Source: Bryum argenteum
Lineage: Eukaryota; Streptophyta; Bryopsida; Bryales; Bryaceae
Assembly: GCA_037043015.1 (NCBI GenBank)
Contig: CM073326.1
Span: 682,001-746,000 of the forward strand
Direction: 5' to 3'
DNA length: 64,000 bases
Below the pieces are notes generated by a model. It was not told the origin of the DNA. It worked only from the letters and a program-made list of their open reading frames with translations, and searched no databases. This document shows, in pieces, positions 11,030 to 21,823 of this stretch (positions are counted from its first letter, which is position 1; each line of letters starts with the position of its first letter). A program made the translations under genes and the position numbers.

Positions 11030-11870
11030 TGAAAGGAGTGCTTAGTCAAGGCTGAATGTGCGATAACAAAGTAGCCCAATTCCTTGATGAGTTCAGTAAA
11101 ATCCTGGACTTGCACCACCTTCCAAGCAGACACCTTGAACATCAAAAAAATACACTTGATTCAGCTCAAATCAGAGTGCAAATTCGATAATCAAGCAGGT
11201 TAGAGTAGACATGAGAACTTCCATCATCAAGCAGCTTCCATGCAGTGACCTAAATTTCTGAATTTCGATACCCAATAGTGACACAAAAACAAGAAACAAC
11301 AGAAAACAAGCACGACTGCAATTCGGAAAATACAACCCTGATTTTGTGAAAAGCAGAAACAATTAGCACAGGAACTGGGACGAGCAAAACCTGGGAAGCG
11401 TAGGTGGGGAGCTCAGGATCGCAGGCGGGGAGCTGAGGAGCGTAGGCGGGGAGCAGCAGCGATCACCTGGAGCGGCGACCGAAAAGGCAGCGCAGCAGCG
11501 AAGGAGCGAACAGCAGCAAAGGCAGCACCAAACACCCCGAGCGGCGAGCAACACCGCAGCGAACACCTGGAGCGGCGACCTCAGGAGCGAAGAGAGAGTG
11601 CGCAATGCGATGCACAGGAGAGCAAAGGCTGAAAAAGCAGGAGCGAAGCGGAGCGGAGAGCAAGTGCGGCACAAAAGCAAGCAAAAAAAAACGGCAAACG
11701 GCGCAGGGAGCGATGCGATGCACAAAGGCGGCGAGCTCAGGCGCGGAGCGATGCACAGGAGGAGTTCACAGGCGATGCACAGGAGCGAGTGCGCAAAGAG
11801 CGGAGCAGGCGCAGACAGAACTGTGCGAGGGAATGTCGGCGGGGGTGGTCATCATGACCCGGCCCCCATA
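11030..11870. promoter_or_regulatory. GC-rich upstream region of the ParB-like gene with short repeats
   Basis: From about 11,380 to 11,860 the sequence is much more GC-rich than its surroundings and repeats variants of GCGATGCACAGGAG (near 11,607, 11,711, 11,749 and 11,772) and of GAGCGGCGACC. It lies upstream of the leader exon of the minus-strand gene, so promoter function is inferred. Open frames in it look like composition artefacts. Confidence 0.4.
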
Positions 11871-11892
11871 ATCACGCTGATGGGCATGCATG

Positions 11893-11953
11893 TCTATGAC
11901 CATATGCATGGGCATGGACATGTATGTGTCCATGCCCATGCACATGGTCATAG
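11893..11953. repeat. Long near-perfect inverted repeat (hairpin or cruciform)
   Basis: Arms of about 28 bp: CTATGACCAT..GCATGGGCATGGACAT pairs with its complement downstream, with two mismatches and a loop of a few bases. Weaker pairing extends outward on both sides. It sits at the edge of the AT-rich core. Confidence 0.75.
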
Positions 11954-11969
11954 GCATGGGCAGCTTGTA

Positions 11970-14520
11970 TCTAAAAAAAACCCTAATTTTTTTATTCTAA
12001 ATTGAACTAGTATACTAAGACTTCGTGTATTTTTTATTTTAATTAGTATATTCTAAATTTGTATTCTTAAGGTAAAGTCATGTATTCTAAGATTGAATTC
12101 GTAAATTCCAAAATTTTATTTTGATATGTATTTGAATGATCATCATTTTTTGTCTTAGTTTGCATACTTTGGTACGGTTAAAATTGTCCACGTACAAGAA
12201 TTTCAGTATACTAAGTTTACATTCTGAATACGTAAATGATTTTTAATATGTTTGTGTTCAAAGTTTTAAATTCATGTATTCTTAGATTGTATTCTAAAAT
12301 TAGTACTTCTTGTACTTGAAATGGAAAATCACTATTTGAAATGGAAAATCACTTGGAATATTTTAGAACATTTGATCAATGTTGAAGAGGTCTATTTATT
12401 TTCAATTTTTTGGTAGATATTATCTCTTTGTTTTGTACGCAAAAGTAGTCATCTTTCCTAAGTATATTATGTCTTAATTTAGAATACGAATCTATTCATG
12501 GTCAGGGCAATGAAAGGAAAAAAAAAAAAAAAACATTGCTTACTTTTTTTTCTAGCTTTTTTACTTCAGTAATTGGTTTTTAAAATAAATTTGGTATGCA
12601 AAGAGTTTTGAAAAACACTTTTTAGTTATTAATCCAAGTTTAGAATGCATAAACATTCTTTGTTTTTTTTTAAAAATTTGACTTGGTGTTCTATTCATAT
12701 GCACTTTTGATTCCTTGGAAGATCATGTATAACTCCTAACTTCCCTTAAAACATGAAACGGGTTTTGGAGGTTATCGGAAGAGAAAAAACTCAGCCATCT
12801 TTGACCATTATAGTCTCACAAATGGGGAAGAATGAACGGGTTAAATTTAAATTTGTGGAGGAATGTTAAGTGAATTTGAGATCTTATGGTTGAATCTTTT
12901 AAATAATACTTAGATTCTAATTTTTTGAACTAAATCTAAAGGAAAGTGAAATTTTGTGACTTAGACCGTCTTGCAACAAGGTAATTTAGGGGTTAAGTTA
13001 TGAATAGAAGACTTTTTTAGGTCTGTTCTATAAAGTATTTTCTAAATTAAGTATGTGAAAGACCTTTGTCTTATAAATGTATGCTACTATACAAAATGTA
13101 AATTCTTTGTTGTTTTCCAAAATGATTTTTTGAAAGGTTTAGTAATAAATTACATATAATTATGTTTGTACATATATTCCTGATTAAGTTGAAGATAAAT
13201 TTTCAAAAAGTCTATGTATTCAAGATAGAAACATTGACAATTATGATCCTATGATTAGGTAGATTAGAATTCTTGGTATTATAAGCTAAGTTTAGAAGAT
13301 AAATAATATAATCTATTAATACTATTATTATTTATTTTATTTAATTAAATATAATTATTAGTAAATATTATACTATTATAATTATTTCCTATAATTTCCA
13401 ATATTTTCCTATATTATACTATATTATATTGTATTATAAAATTTAACTATTATTATTAATTATATAATTATTACTATTATTATTAATTATATAATTATTA
13501 CTATTATTATTAATTATATAATTATTACTATTATTATTAATTTTATTTACTAAATATTATATTTAATCTATAATTACTAATAAATAATCTAATTTCATTT
13601 CAAATCTGAGGTTGTATTTTTAAAACCTTAGCTATGTGAGTATTGATTGTACAGTTAGAACATTTTATACTATTGCAATGTAATTTTGTAACTCAAACTT
13701 TGGTCTATTTCATCTATGGTAGGTAAACATTGATGCAATACACATATTGTAAATAAGGTATGGAATAATTTAGTACAAAATAAATGAAATTTCATCCAAT
13801 TTATGTATGACAAATACACATCAATACTAATCTCCATTTGCTCTTTTAGTAGAGAATAAATCATAAGGAATCAAATAAATAAGAAAATTCTCCAAAGATC
13901 TACTATACCATGATGACACCAAGTATTAAAATAAAGTTGAAGGTATCATAGATTTTTCAAATGAGAGTAACATTTATTTATTGTGTTTGATATTATTCAA
14001 CAATAAAACCATAAAGTTCAAGTACTTAATAAAAAGAAAAATAAACTAACGAAGTATAGTAGATTGTTCAAGAGAAGTAACCTACTTTTATAGTTATCCA
14101 TTTTCTTCTATGGTATGAGCACATACGTCAATGTACCTATTTACTTCAAAAAAAACCTATCAATACTATTATACCATTATAAGTATTTTTTCATTATCCA
14201 ATGACTCTATTTGAACAAATATTTTTGGATTAAACAGTAACTATGTTATATATTTGTAAGACTATAGGGCTTGATTTATCAATCAACAATATTCTTTTTT
14301 TAAGTATATAACTGTGTACTCATGTTTTAAATTAGATTAAAATATCTTGTAATAAAACATAGGACCTTCTTATAATAGATTTTGTTAGATTGAAAATTGC
14401 AATTGTAAAGACTAACTTCGACGGTTATAGCCAAATTTTTTTTTCTTAATGTAATTTTGTTATACCTATCAATTGAAAATAATAAACTTACTTACTAAAA
14501 GAGCCGATTATTTTGTTTCT
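11970..14520. other. AT-rich core of the element, no gene seen
   Basis: About 2.5 kb of AT-rich DNA between the two divergent transcription units. No open frame has coding character and no RNA gene was recognised. It contains the 27-bp tandem repeat listed separately. Confidence 0.6.
13447..13554. repeat. 27-bp AT-rich tandem repeat, four copies
   Basis: Unit CTATTATTATTAATTATATA plus seven bases, starting at 13,447, 13,474, 13,501 and 13,528, nearly perfect. Confidence 0.85.
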
Positions 14521-14524
14521 ATGA

Positions 14525-14640
14525 TGTGGGCGATGCCTGCGAATATTGCATGACGGCCGCGCTCGCGCCCCGATAACCCGCACGATAGTCCGAGTTGTTC
14601 TAATCGTCACCGTCGGAGTCGTTGGAAGCGTCATGACCTT
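14525..14640. pseudogene. Decayed fragment of the ParB-like gene's third exon
   Basis: A GC-rich island in the AT-rich core. Its segment ATAGTCCGAGTTGTTCTAAT through GTCACCGTCGGAGTCGTT closely resembles 6,690-6,750 of the ParB-like gene, with GGGCGATGCC shared further upstream. It is about 100 bp and not translatable as a unit. Confidence 0.55.
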
Positions 14641-14759
14641 CCTACTTCTTTGATATCATAATAAGATTTTTTTGAACTAAATCTAAATAGGATTTCTAAT
14701 GTGTGAGTCATTCAATCCAAGCCTTCAAAGGCGTAATTTTAATTCTCTCAAGCTAGTTG

Positions 14760-15398
14760 TCATTGCTATTTTGAAAAAAAAAGTTTAGGTACATATAAAG
14801 AATTATAATATAATATAACAGAAATTAACATATTAAGATATAATACTATAGAGTATAATATTATTCAATATAGTACAATAGAATTTAATAGTATATATTA
14901 AATCTTACTTAATATCCTTTAATATAAGATAGTAAACTATAGTATAATATACTATCACATAGTATTATCTAGTAATATATTCTATCCAATAATTAGTATG
15001 ATATATTATAATATATTATAATATATTATAATGCAGTATAATCTAGTATAATCAAACATAGTACAATATAATAGAATATAGAATAATAAAAGAATATCAT
15101 ATAGAAATATACTATAGGATAATAACATAAATATATTGTTTTGAAGATGTAATATTATATTACATAAAATAAAATAACATAAATTAATATAATATAAAAT
15201 AAAATAAAATAAAATAAAATAAAATAAAATAAAATAAAATAAAATAAAATAAAATAATATAATATAATAGACTATAATATAATACACTATAATATAATAG
15301 ACTATAATATAATAGACTATAATATAATACACTATAATATAATAGACTATAATATAATAGACTATAATATAATATACTAAAAATAATATATTATACAA
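14760..15398. repeat. AT-rich simple sequence: (AAAAT)n and a 15-bp repeat
   Basis: Degenerate TATA-rich DNA, then about 65 bp of AAAAT repeats (15,190-15,255), then about eight copies of a 15-bp unit (GACTATAATATAATA and variants) to 15,376. Confidence 0.85.
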
Positions 15399-16161
15399 AA
15401 TATAATATAATATAATATAATATAATATAATATAATATAATATAATATAATATAATATAATATAATATAATATAATATAATATAATATAATATAATATAA
15501 TATAATATAATATAATATAATATAATATAATATAATATAATATAATATAATATAATATAATATAATATAATATAATATAATATAATATAATATAATATAA
15601 TATAATATAATATAATATAATATAATATAATATAATATAATATAATATAATATAATATAATATAATATAATATAATATAATATAATATAATATAATATAA
15701 TATAATATAATATAATATAATATAATATAATATAATATAATATAATATAATATAATATAATATAATATAATATAATATAATATAATATAATATAATATAA
15801 TATAATATAATATAATATAATATAATATAATATAATATAATATAATATAATATAATATAATATAATATAATATAATATAATATAATATAATATAATATAA
15901 TATAATATAATATAATATAATATAATATAATATAATATAATATAATATAATATAATATAATATAATATAATATAATATAATATAATATAATATAATATAA
16001 TATAATATAATATAATATAATATAATATAATATAATATAATATAATATAATATAATATAATATAATATAATATAATATAATATAATATAATATAATATAA
16101 TATAATATAATATAATATAATATAATATAATATAATATAATATAATATAATATAATATAAT
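15399..16161. repeat. (TATAA)n microsatellite, about 150 copies
   Basis: About 763 bp of essentially perfect pentanucleotide repeat. Long open frames through it (LYYII repeats) are artefacts of a period that is not a multiple of three. Confidence 0.98.
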
Positions 16162-16199
16162 ACAACATACTACAATATACTAAATATATTATATAACTC

Positions 16200-16875
16200 T
16201 AATTTTGTAGTTATTATAGTTTATTCAATAAATACACTAATACGAATTCGTATTTCTTTTTCCACTTCTCATAGTTATGTATACAATGTTCAATTTTGTA
16301 GAGAAAACTATAATACAATATTTTTTGTAAAAAATAAAAAACCGTTATTTAGAAATGGGTTTCCCTCCAAAATCAGTTTCCCGCCGAACCATCTTTGCCG
16401 CCTAATTTTTTCAAATTTCAGTTTGAAAAAGTGGAATCGTATTTAGATTCCCAATCAAGACAATCCATATTGCGACAAAAACCTGTCCGCTTTTTGCACG
16501 ATTTCGGGCATCGAGATACTCTCACGATGTACCCGTTGGGGTCGGCCTCGGGTTGCATACTCGGTTTCTCAAGTGTCATTTCATTTTCTTCTCACTCTCT
16601 ATCGTGCTCTCAAGGTGCGCTTCGTTTCGTATTTCGTTCCGGTGTGTAGATTCAAGGTTCTGTGTGTGTAGAAGGAGTTTCAGTTGGTGCTCAATGCGTC
16701 TGATGTAGTTTCGCATTTATAGGTTTCAGTATTGTTGCATTAGTTTGAGAGTGATTCAAGTTTTGACTACTGCTCCTCATGTTTCTTTTCGAATTCTGTA
16801 TTAAGTACTGATTATTGTGCTTGGTTTTGTTCAGTTGCGAGCCCTTGTTTATCTTTCGAATTCTGCAATTCGCAG
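16200..16875 (+). promoter_or_regulatory. Promoter and leader exon region of the DUF7869-like transposase gene
   Basis: After the microsatellite the base composition becomes mixed. A strong splice donor (TTCGCAG then GTGAGC) lies at 16,875/16,876 and would end a leader exon. No start codon with coding continuity is seen before it. The exact transcription start is not identifiable. Confidence 0.4.
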
Positions 16876-17839
16876 GTGAGCGATGTTCGCAAATCGAGTG
16901 CAAGGCGTGAATGCCAGTATTTCAGCACTTACTATTAATAGAATGGAAGTTATCCCCGGGCCGGGGATAATTTCTCTTGTCTGTGGGGATTATTTCCATA
17001 TGCTATGCTCCGATTATTATCCACGGCCCGGGGATAATGAAATAACTGCCCACAAAATACCATTATCCCCGGCCCGGGGATAATAGTTATTTTGTGGCGG
17101 TCGAATAGTTATCCCCGGCCCGGGGATAACTATGTAACCGCCAAAAAATAACTATTATCCCCGGGCCGGGGATAATAGTTTCTTGTGGGCGGTTACAAAG
17201 TTATCCCCGGCCCGGGGATAACTATGTAACCGCCAAAAAATAACTATTATCCCCGGGCCGGGGATAATAGTATTCGCGGGTCGGTTACATAGTTATCCCG
17301 GCCCGGGATAACTATTCGACCGCCACAAAATAACTATTATCCCGGCCGGGATAATGGTATTTAATGGGCGATTATTTCATTATCCCCTGCCCGGAGTTAA
17401 CCAACCAACTGCCCACTAAAGACTTTTATTTCCGACCCAGGGATAATAGTTTTCAGTGGGCATTTGGTTAGTTCTCCCCGGGCCGGGGATAACGAAATAA
17501 CTGCCCACAAAATACCATTATCCCCGGGCCGGGGATAATAGTATTTTGTGACTGATGCATGGTAATCTCGGCCCGGGGATAACTAACCAACTGCCTACGA
17601 AGTATTTTTATCCCCGGGTCGGGGATACTGGTTATTAGTGGGAAGTTTGGTTGTTATCCCCGGGCCGGGGATAATTCTTATTTTTTTGTCAGTTGCATAG
17701 TTATCCCCGGCCGGGTTAAACATGCAATCGCTCAGGTTAACATACAGCTAGTTTATACTCAACGGAATTCATGTTTTCTCATCTTGTTTGCTATTAAACA
17801 AGCACTAAGCTATCTTCTCAATCTTCTTCTTATTTGTAG
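16876..17839 (+). other. Leader intron of the transposase gene
   Basis: Donor CAG then GTGAGC at 16,876; the acceptor is a pyrimidine-rich run ending TTTGTAG at 17,839, two bases before the ATG. All 17 units of palindrome array 2 are inside it. Assigned from consensus signals only. Confidence 0.55.
16950..17719. repeat. Palindrome array 2: 17 units on a 46-bp period with alternating inverted spacers
   Basis: Units start at 16,950, 17,017, 17,063, 17,109, 17,155, 17,201, 17,247, 17,293, 17,337, 17,380, 17,426, 17,472, 17,518, 17,562, 17,608, 17,654 and 17,701. The spacing is 46 bp except where a unit has lost a few bases. Spacers of about 25 bp are related and mostly alternate in orientation: TAGTTATTTTGTGGCGGTCG at 17,084 is the exact reverse complement of sequence near 17,312. 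Each core is therefore the centre of a larger inverted repeat of about 70 bp. Confidence 0.92.
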
Positions 17840-17840
17840 G

Positions 17841-20658
17841 ATGGAGACTTTCGTCGTCAATGGTGTCGATTTCCGTCCACCAGTTCTACCTGACGGAGTT
17901 GCACAGTGCGAGGGTTTTAGCCGCTCATCATGGGTGTCGAAACGTGTCACTCTTCTGAATGACGCCGGTGTCGAAGTTGCAAAAGCTGTCTGTCAATCGG
18001 TTGACTCTAGCATTGTCCCAGAGTCTGGTGGTCGGCCTCTTGGATCCGACTTTGTCTGCGTGCAGATTGCAGAGTCATTAGTAGAAGCAGAGGTTCCTTT
18101 CGGTTGGATCTACTCTTTGCGTGCATGGCCGATCAAGCATGTCCTTCTCAACGGAGCAAGCCTCTACGACCACGACCAACGCGCAATCTTCAATGGAGCT
18201 TGCAAGGTTTTTGGTCGGCCACCACGAGTTGGTCTCCGTCAGTACGAGAGCAAACGTCAAAGACGTCTTCGGGATTCACCACCAAAGAAGGAGTACTTTC
18301 TTACACCGGAGTCCATCAACTTTGTTTCAACAACTTATTGTTGTCCAAAGAATTGTGTACAGCCCTATCCTCGAGCCAAAATTAAAGATCTGAGGTTCCA
18401 GTTCTATGTTCGCGGTAATGTTTACTTCAGAAAACATTGTCTCCTCAGTGTGCATGGTCAAGTCCACGAAGCGGCGGACGGAAATGACATGATTATGTTG
18501 GAGGGTATTGAGGTGTGTTGCGTGGCGTGGTACCTGATTATGGGTGTGTCACGTGCCACATTTTTCCGGTGGAGGTATGCCTATCAAGACGGACAGCAAG
18601 CAGAGAACCATGGAAACTGTGGTTCAAAGAAACCTCGTATCCAGACATTGCAAGCCACAAAGATCCCTTCAAGCCATTGTGAAAATGCTTGCCGATCTCA
18701 TGCCGCATCGAACAAAGACTATTGATACAAAGCGAGAAGGTAGTGTCCAAATGCTTGCCCTCCTCCTTCATTTGGAGGGACAATTTACCGTGAGGTGAAT
18801 GCTATCAATGCCGTCCACGGTCTTCCTCCTATATCAAATTCCGCTCTAAGTAGGATCCGCAAGAATCATTCCAAGAGTACTATTCCAAGCAAAAGGGTGA
18901 CACATTTGCACGATGTGGTGAATGTGACAAAATCAAACAACTTCGAGCATCCAAGATTTCGAGGCAGTCGCGCATGGGCTCTTCATGATGCCAAATTCAA
19001 ACGTCATAATACTTCTCAAATGGCGCATAGGTTACTATATTATAGCAACCGTTCAGAGTCTGAGGCGCGGCCCGAATCATCTTTGTGCATTATTCATGAC
19101 AAAATGGATCATTCCAAGACAGCCTCTCCGCAATTCTCACACAAGAGTAAATCGACCGATTCGTTCATGAAATTGCCGGTTTCCATCACAGGCATGATTG
19201 CTCATGGACACGGAGATGTACGTTACGCACATTACGGCTTGGATATATATCCCACGGATTCTAATCATACTATCGGTTTATTTGCTCAACTGTTAAGAGA
19301 TTTGGAATCTCCTCCAAAGTGCTCTTCCAGGCAGTTGTTTGGTGGTGGTAGAAGTAGCCCTCTCTGTGAGGCTGTTTTGGATGGGGCGGACATGTGCTTG
19401 GATTCGCTTGGTCTTCTCCCGGAGGCTCCAATTCGGGAAAGCCTCTTCCTCGGTGCTACACATGCGACTTGATAATGCTTGCGGGGATAATAAGAATCGG
19501 TTTGTTTTTGCATTCTTTTCATTGCTCGTTTACAAGGGCGTTTTTAGAGAGATTTACTTGAACTTCCTTATTGTGGGTCACACTCATGAGGATATTGATG
19601 CTCTTTTCGGGCGATGGAGTAGTAAACTCAAGACCAACAGCTACCCTACTGTTCCCCTTCTCATGAGATCTTTTATGGACACAGAGGATAAGCGGTAATT
19701 CCTCACTTAATTGAGGAAGTTCCGGATTTCAAGACGTTCATCAAAGGTTACCTCTGTGATGGCGACGAGGCGTTATCTGGGCATACTAGTGCCCAACAAT
19801 TTAGGTTTTTTAGAGATGCTTCCGGCTGGCCTTTGATGCAGTACAAAATTCTATGTACGGATAGCGAGTGGCTTCCTCAAGATAGTGCAGGGGTTAGGTT
19901 GTGGAAAGTTTTGCCAAATGGTCAACCTCAGGTTCCTCCTGGAGATCCTACGTTACTAGTTCCAAACGAAATGAAGAATATTGAAGACATTCGAAAGGGA
20001 ATTAGTGGTTTTGTGAGCTTGTGGGAGTCTTTGGCGGATGCGGATCCAACAGGGGACTATCGTAGACATCATGAGCAATTCATTTACTATTGGAAAGCAG
20101 TTCGTGAGGCTTTAGATTTACCCGTCCCTACTCCATCAACATTTAGGGATGGATTTTGGCCCACTTCTAGGTACTCTCCAAGTGAAGAGGATCGATTTGA
20201 AGATAACGGAGAATTACGCGAGGAATTTGATGTTGATCCTCCGTTCGTAGGACAAATACGAGATCGTCCACAAGCATCATTCCGAGTTGGACGGGATGTT
20301 TATGAGGGATACCTACTTGTGCTACGTCCGGCTGATGGAGATCTCAAGAAATTTTGGATAGCTCGTGCTTTGAGCAATCCAAATGCTAGTGTCGAGCATC
20401 CTCAAGAAATCCACATTGAGTATTGGAAGCCGGTATCTTCCGAAACATGTCAATCCTGACACTTACGAAGGGTGGGATACAAGAAGAGGTAACTCTTGGT
20501 GTAAAGATATGGATTATGATCCAACTTGGGTGGCTACATCATCAATCATGGGAGCTTGGAAGCCAAGATTTCGTCTTGAAACCGTTAATCCCAAGATGTG
20601 CATACCGGAGCTACAAATTTCAATTATTAAAGACTCAATTATCGAGTTTGATGAGTAG
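17841..20658 (+). pseudogene. DUF7869-like DDE transposase-type protein, frame-disrupted
   Basis: The start METFVVNGVDF at 17,841 follows the leader-intron acceptor. N-terminal part: a Cys-rich block (YCCPKNC), then the core CCVAWYLIMGVSRATFFR and HGNCGSKKPR. Central part: IIHDKMDHSKTASPQ, then MRLDNACGDNKNRFVF and FLIVGHTHEDIDALFGRW. These Asp/Glu-containing blocks match the RNase H-like core of the plant and animal DUF7869 family as I remember it. C-terminal part: FWIARAL, IEYWKP, YEGWDT and WVATSSIMGAWKP, a BAH/Tudor-like tail seen in relatives. The frame shifts near 18,650, 18,770, 19,430, 19,690 and 20,450, so it is either decayed or mis-sequenced. As the only transposase-like gene of the 19.6-kb element, it is the natural candidate for mobilising it. 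Confidence 0.65.
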
Positions 20659-21190
20659 TTCTCATATTAATGTATAGTTATATTAGCTTATATTAGTTAC
20701 AATGGTGCATTCTTCCTCATCGCAATGTAGCCAATGCAAATTAGAGTAGTATGACACTACTTCTAGAGATGATTTATCTATTTATAGTAAGATAATATAT
20801 CCATTTCAATGTATTTCCATGGTATTATTTCCTTCTATTGGTGTTGTGATAATTTTATTTCCCTATAAAAAATTAATATGTCCTTTGATCGGATTACTTC
20901 TTATATATATTTTTCTTTAAAGTAATAATATTCATCATGCATAATACTTTTTGGTCCTCGAAGCTTGCAATCTATGACTCGAGTAATGAGATGTGAAGTA
21001 GTCTCAATATACTTTCCGTCTCAAAATAATGAATATTAATGATCAACAAATATATTAATAGAATTTTTGGTATCGAGGGTTCAAATTACATTCTTTTGTT
21101 GGGTTCATTCGAGTCTCATTTTCAATTGAGTCTCATTTTACTTGACACCACATTTACTATTTTTAACCACCGATTTAAATTGAGATTGCA
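20659..21190. other. Right subterminal region with repeated GTCTCA motifs
   Basis: AT-rich, no gene. The motif GTCTCAAAATA, part of the terminal repeat, recurs at about 21,020, and GAGTCTCATTTT occurs twice at 21,111-21,140. Such subterminal motif repetition is typical of transposase-binding regions. Confidence 0.55.
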
Positions 21191-21219
21191 AATTGTCTCA
21201 AAATACTTAATATCCCCTT
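21191..21219 (-). repeat. Right terminal inverted repeat of the 19.6-kb element
   Basis: On the minus strand it reads AAGGGGATATT, three bases, TATTTTGAGACAA, matching the left end. It is immediately followed by the CAAC target duplication. Confidence 0.85.
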
Positions 21220-21324
21220 CAACTCAGTCCCCACCAATCCTGCGTTTGTGTTTTCTGTTGCAGGTGACCTCAAGGTCTGTTCAGAATTAGCTTCCATGTT
21301 CGTGCTATCAATATCCGTCGCCAT
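21220..21324 (-). pseudogene. Left-arm RING-type gene, N-terminal codons
   Basis: The ATG at 21,324 starts MATDIDSTNMEANSEQTLRS, identical in sense to the right-arm gene at 33,080. The frame is cut after GTEL by the TIR element; the rest continues at 1,575 on the minus strand. Confidence 0.85.
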
Positions 21325-21520
21325 GAAGAATAGGGAGTATTTAAAATACCCCGAAGATATCCCAAGTATGCAAAAATTCGATGCAGCAGCCGCAAGTATC
21401 ACGCTGACTTCCCCCCGCCACCACAAATGCAAAGACACACGAGAAGCTAATGCCCACGGTTTGGCTCGGTTGAGATGGATGAATACAAGGAGAAGTGAGG
21501 GGAAATGAGGCCCCAAGGGC

Positions 21521-21823
21521 CTTTATATCCCCTCCTTCCCAACCCTAGGGGACGCCCGCACGGACGGTCGCTCGCCAATCACGGCCGCGCGGCCGTCGGC
21601 CGTCGGGCGGCGGTCCGGCCGACAGATTCATGGCGGTCGATCCGGCCGACAGATCATGGCCGGTCGATCCGGTCGACCGATCGTGGCCGGTCGTTCGGGC
21701 CGGCCGGTCGCTACCGACCGGTCGCTGCCGACCGATGTGGCCGGCCGATCGTCGCCGCTCGATGTCGGCCGACCGATCTTCGGTCGACCAACGCGCCGAC
21801 CCGCCGATGTGAAGCGGACGCGT
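21521..21823 (-). promoter_or_regulatory. TATA box and GC-rich CGGTCG patch upstream of the left-arm gene
   Basis: GGATATAAAGG on the minus strand at about 21,521-21,531 lies about 200 bp upstream of the ATG. Beyond it, 21,541-21,823 is a run of overlapping CGGTCG, CGACCG, CGGCCG and GATCGG words. The right arm has the same arrangement at 32,624-32,890. Confidence 0.55.

Larger units (their letters stand above)
1580..21219. mobile_element. 19.64-kb giant TIR DNA transposon with multi-gene cargo
   Basis: The ends are inverted repeats: both begin AAGGGGATATT, followed after three bases by TATTTTGAGACAA. They are flanked by CAAC at 1,576-1,579 and 21,220-21,223. The right arm of the inverted duplication keeps the unoccupied site with a single GTTG (CAAC on the other strand) at 33,181-33,184, so the boundaries and the 4-bp target duplication are read directly. 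Inside are a DUF7869-like transposase gene (plus strand), a ParB-like gene, an FCP1-like gene and a short unknown gene (minus strand), two palindrome arrays, and an AT-rich core with a 760-bp (TATAA)n tract. I cannot assign it to a named superfamily with certainty. Confidence 0.85.

Noticed and set aside
11598-12005. Basic ORF with HGHGHVCVHAHAHGHRHG at its end
   Set aside because: The His-rich part is the translation of the ATG/CAT-rich hairpin and the rest of a GC-rich repeat; no family match.
15006-16168. Long open frames of LYYII/YYIIV repeats
   Set aside because: They are translations of a perfect pentanucleotide microsatellite and simple AT repeats; no coding signal.
16950-17719. CRISPR array (short repeats with about 25-bp spacers)
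   Set aside because: The spacers are related to each other and alternate as reverse complements, and the repeat is a dyad in an intron-containing plant-like element with no cas genes.
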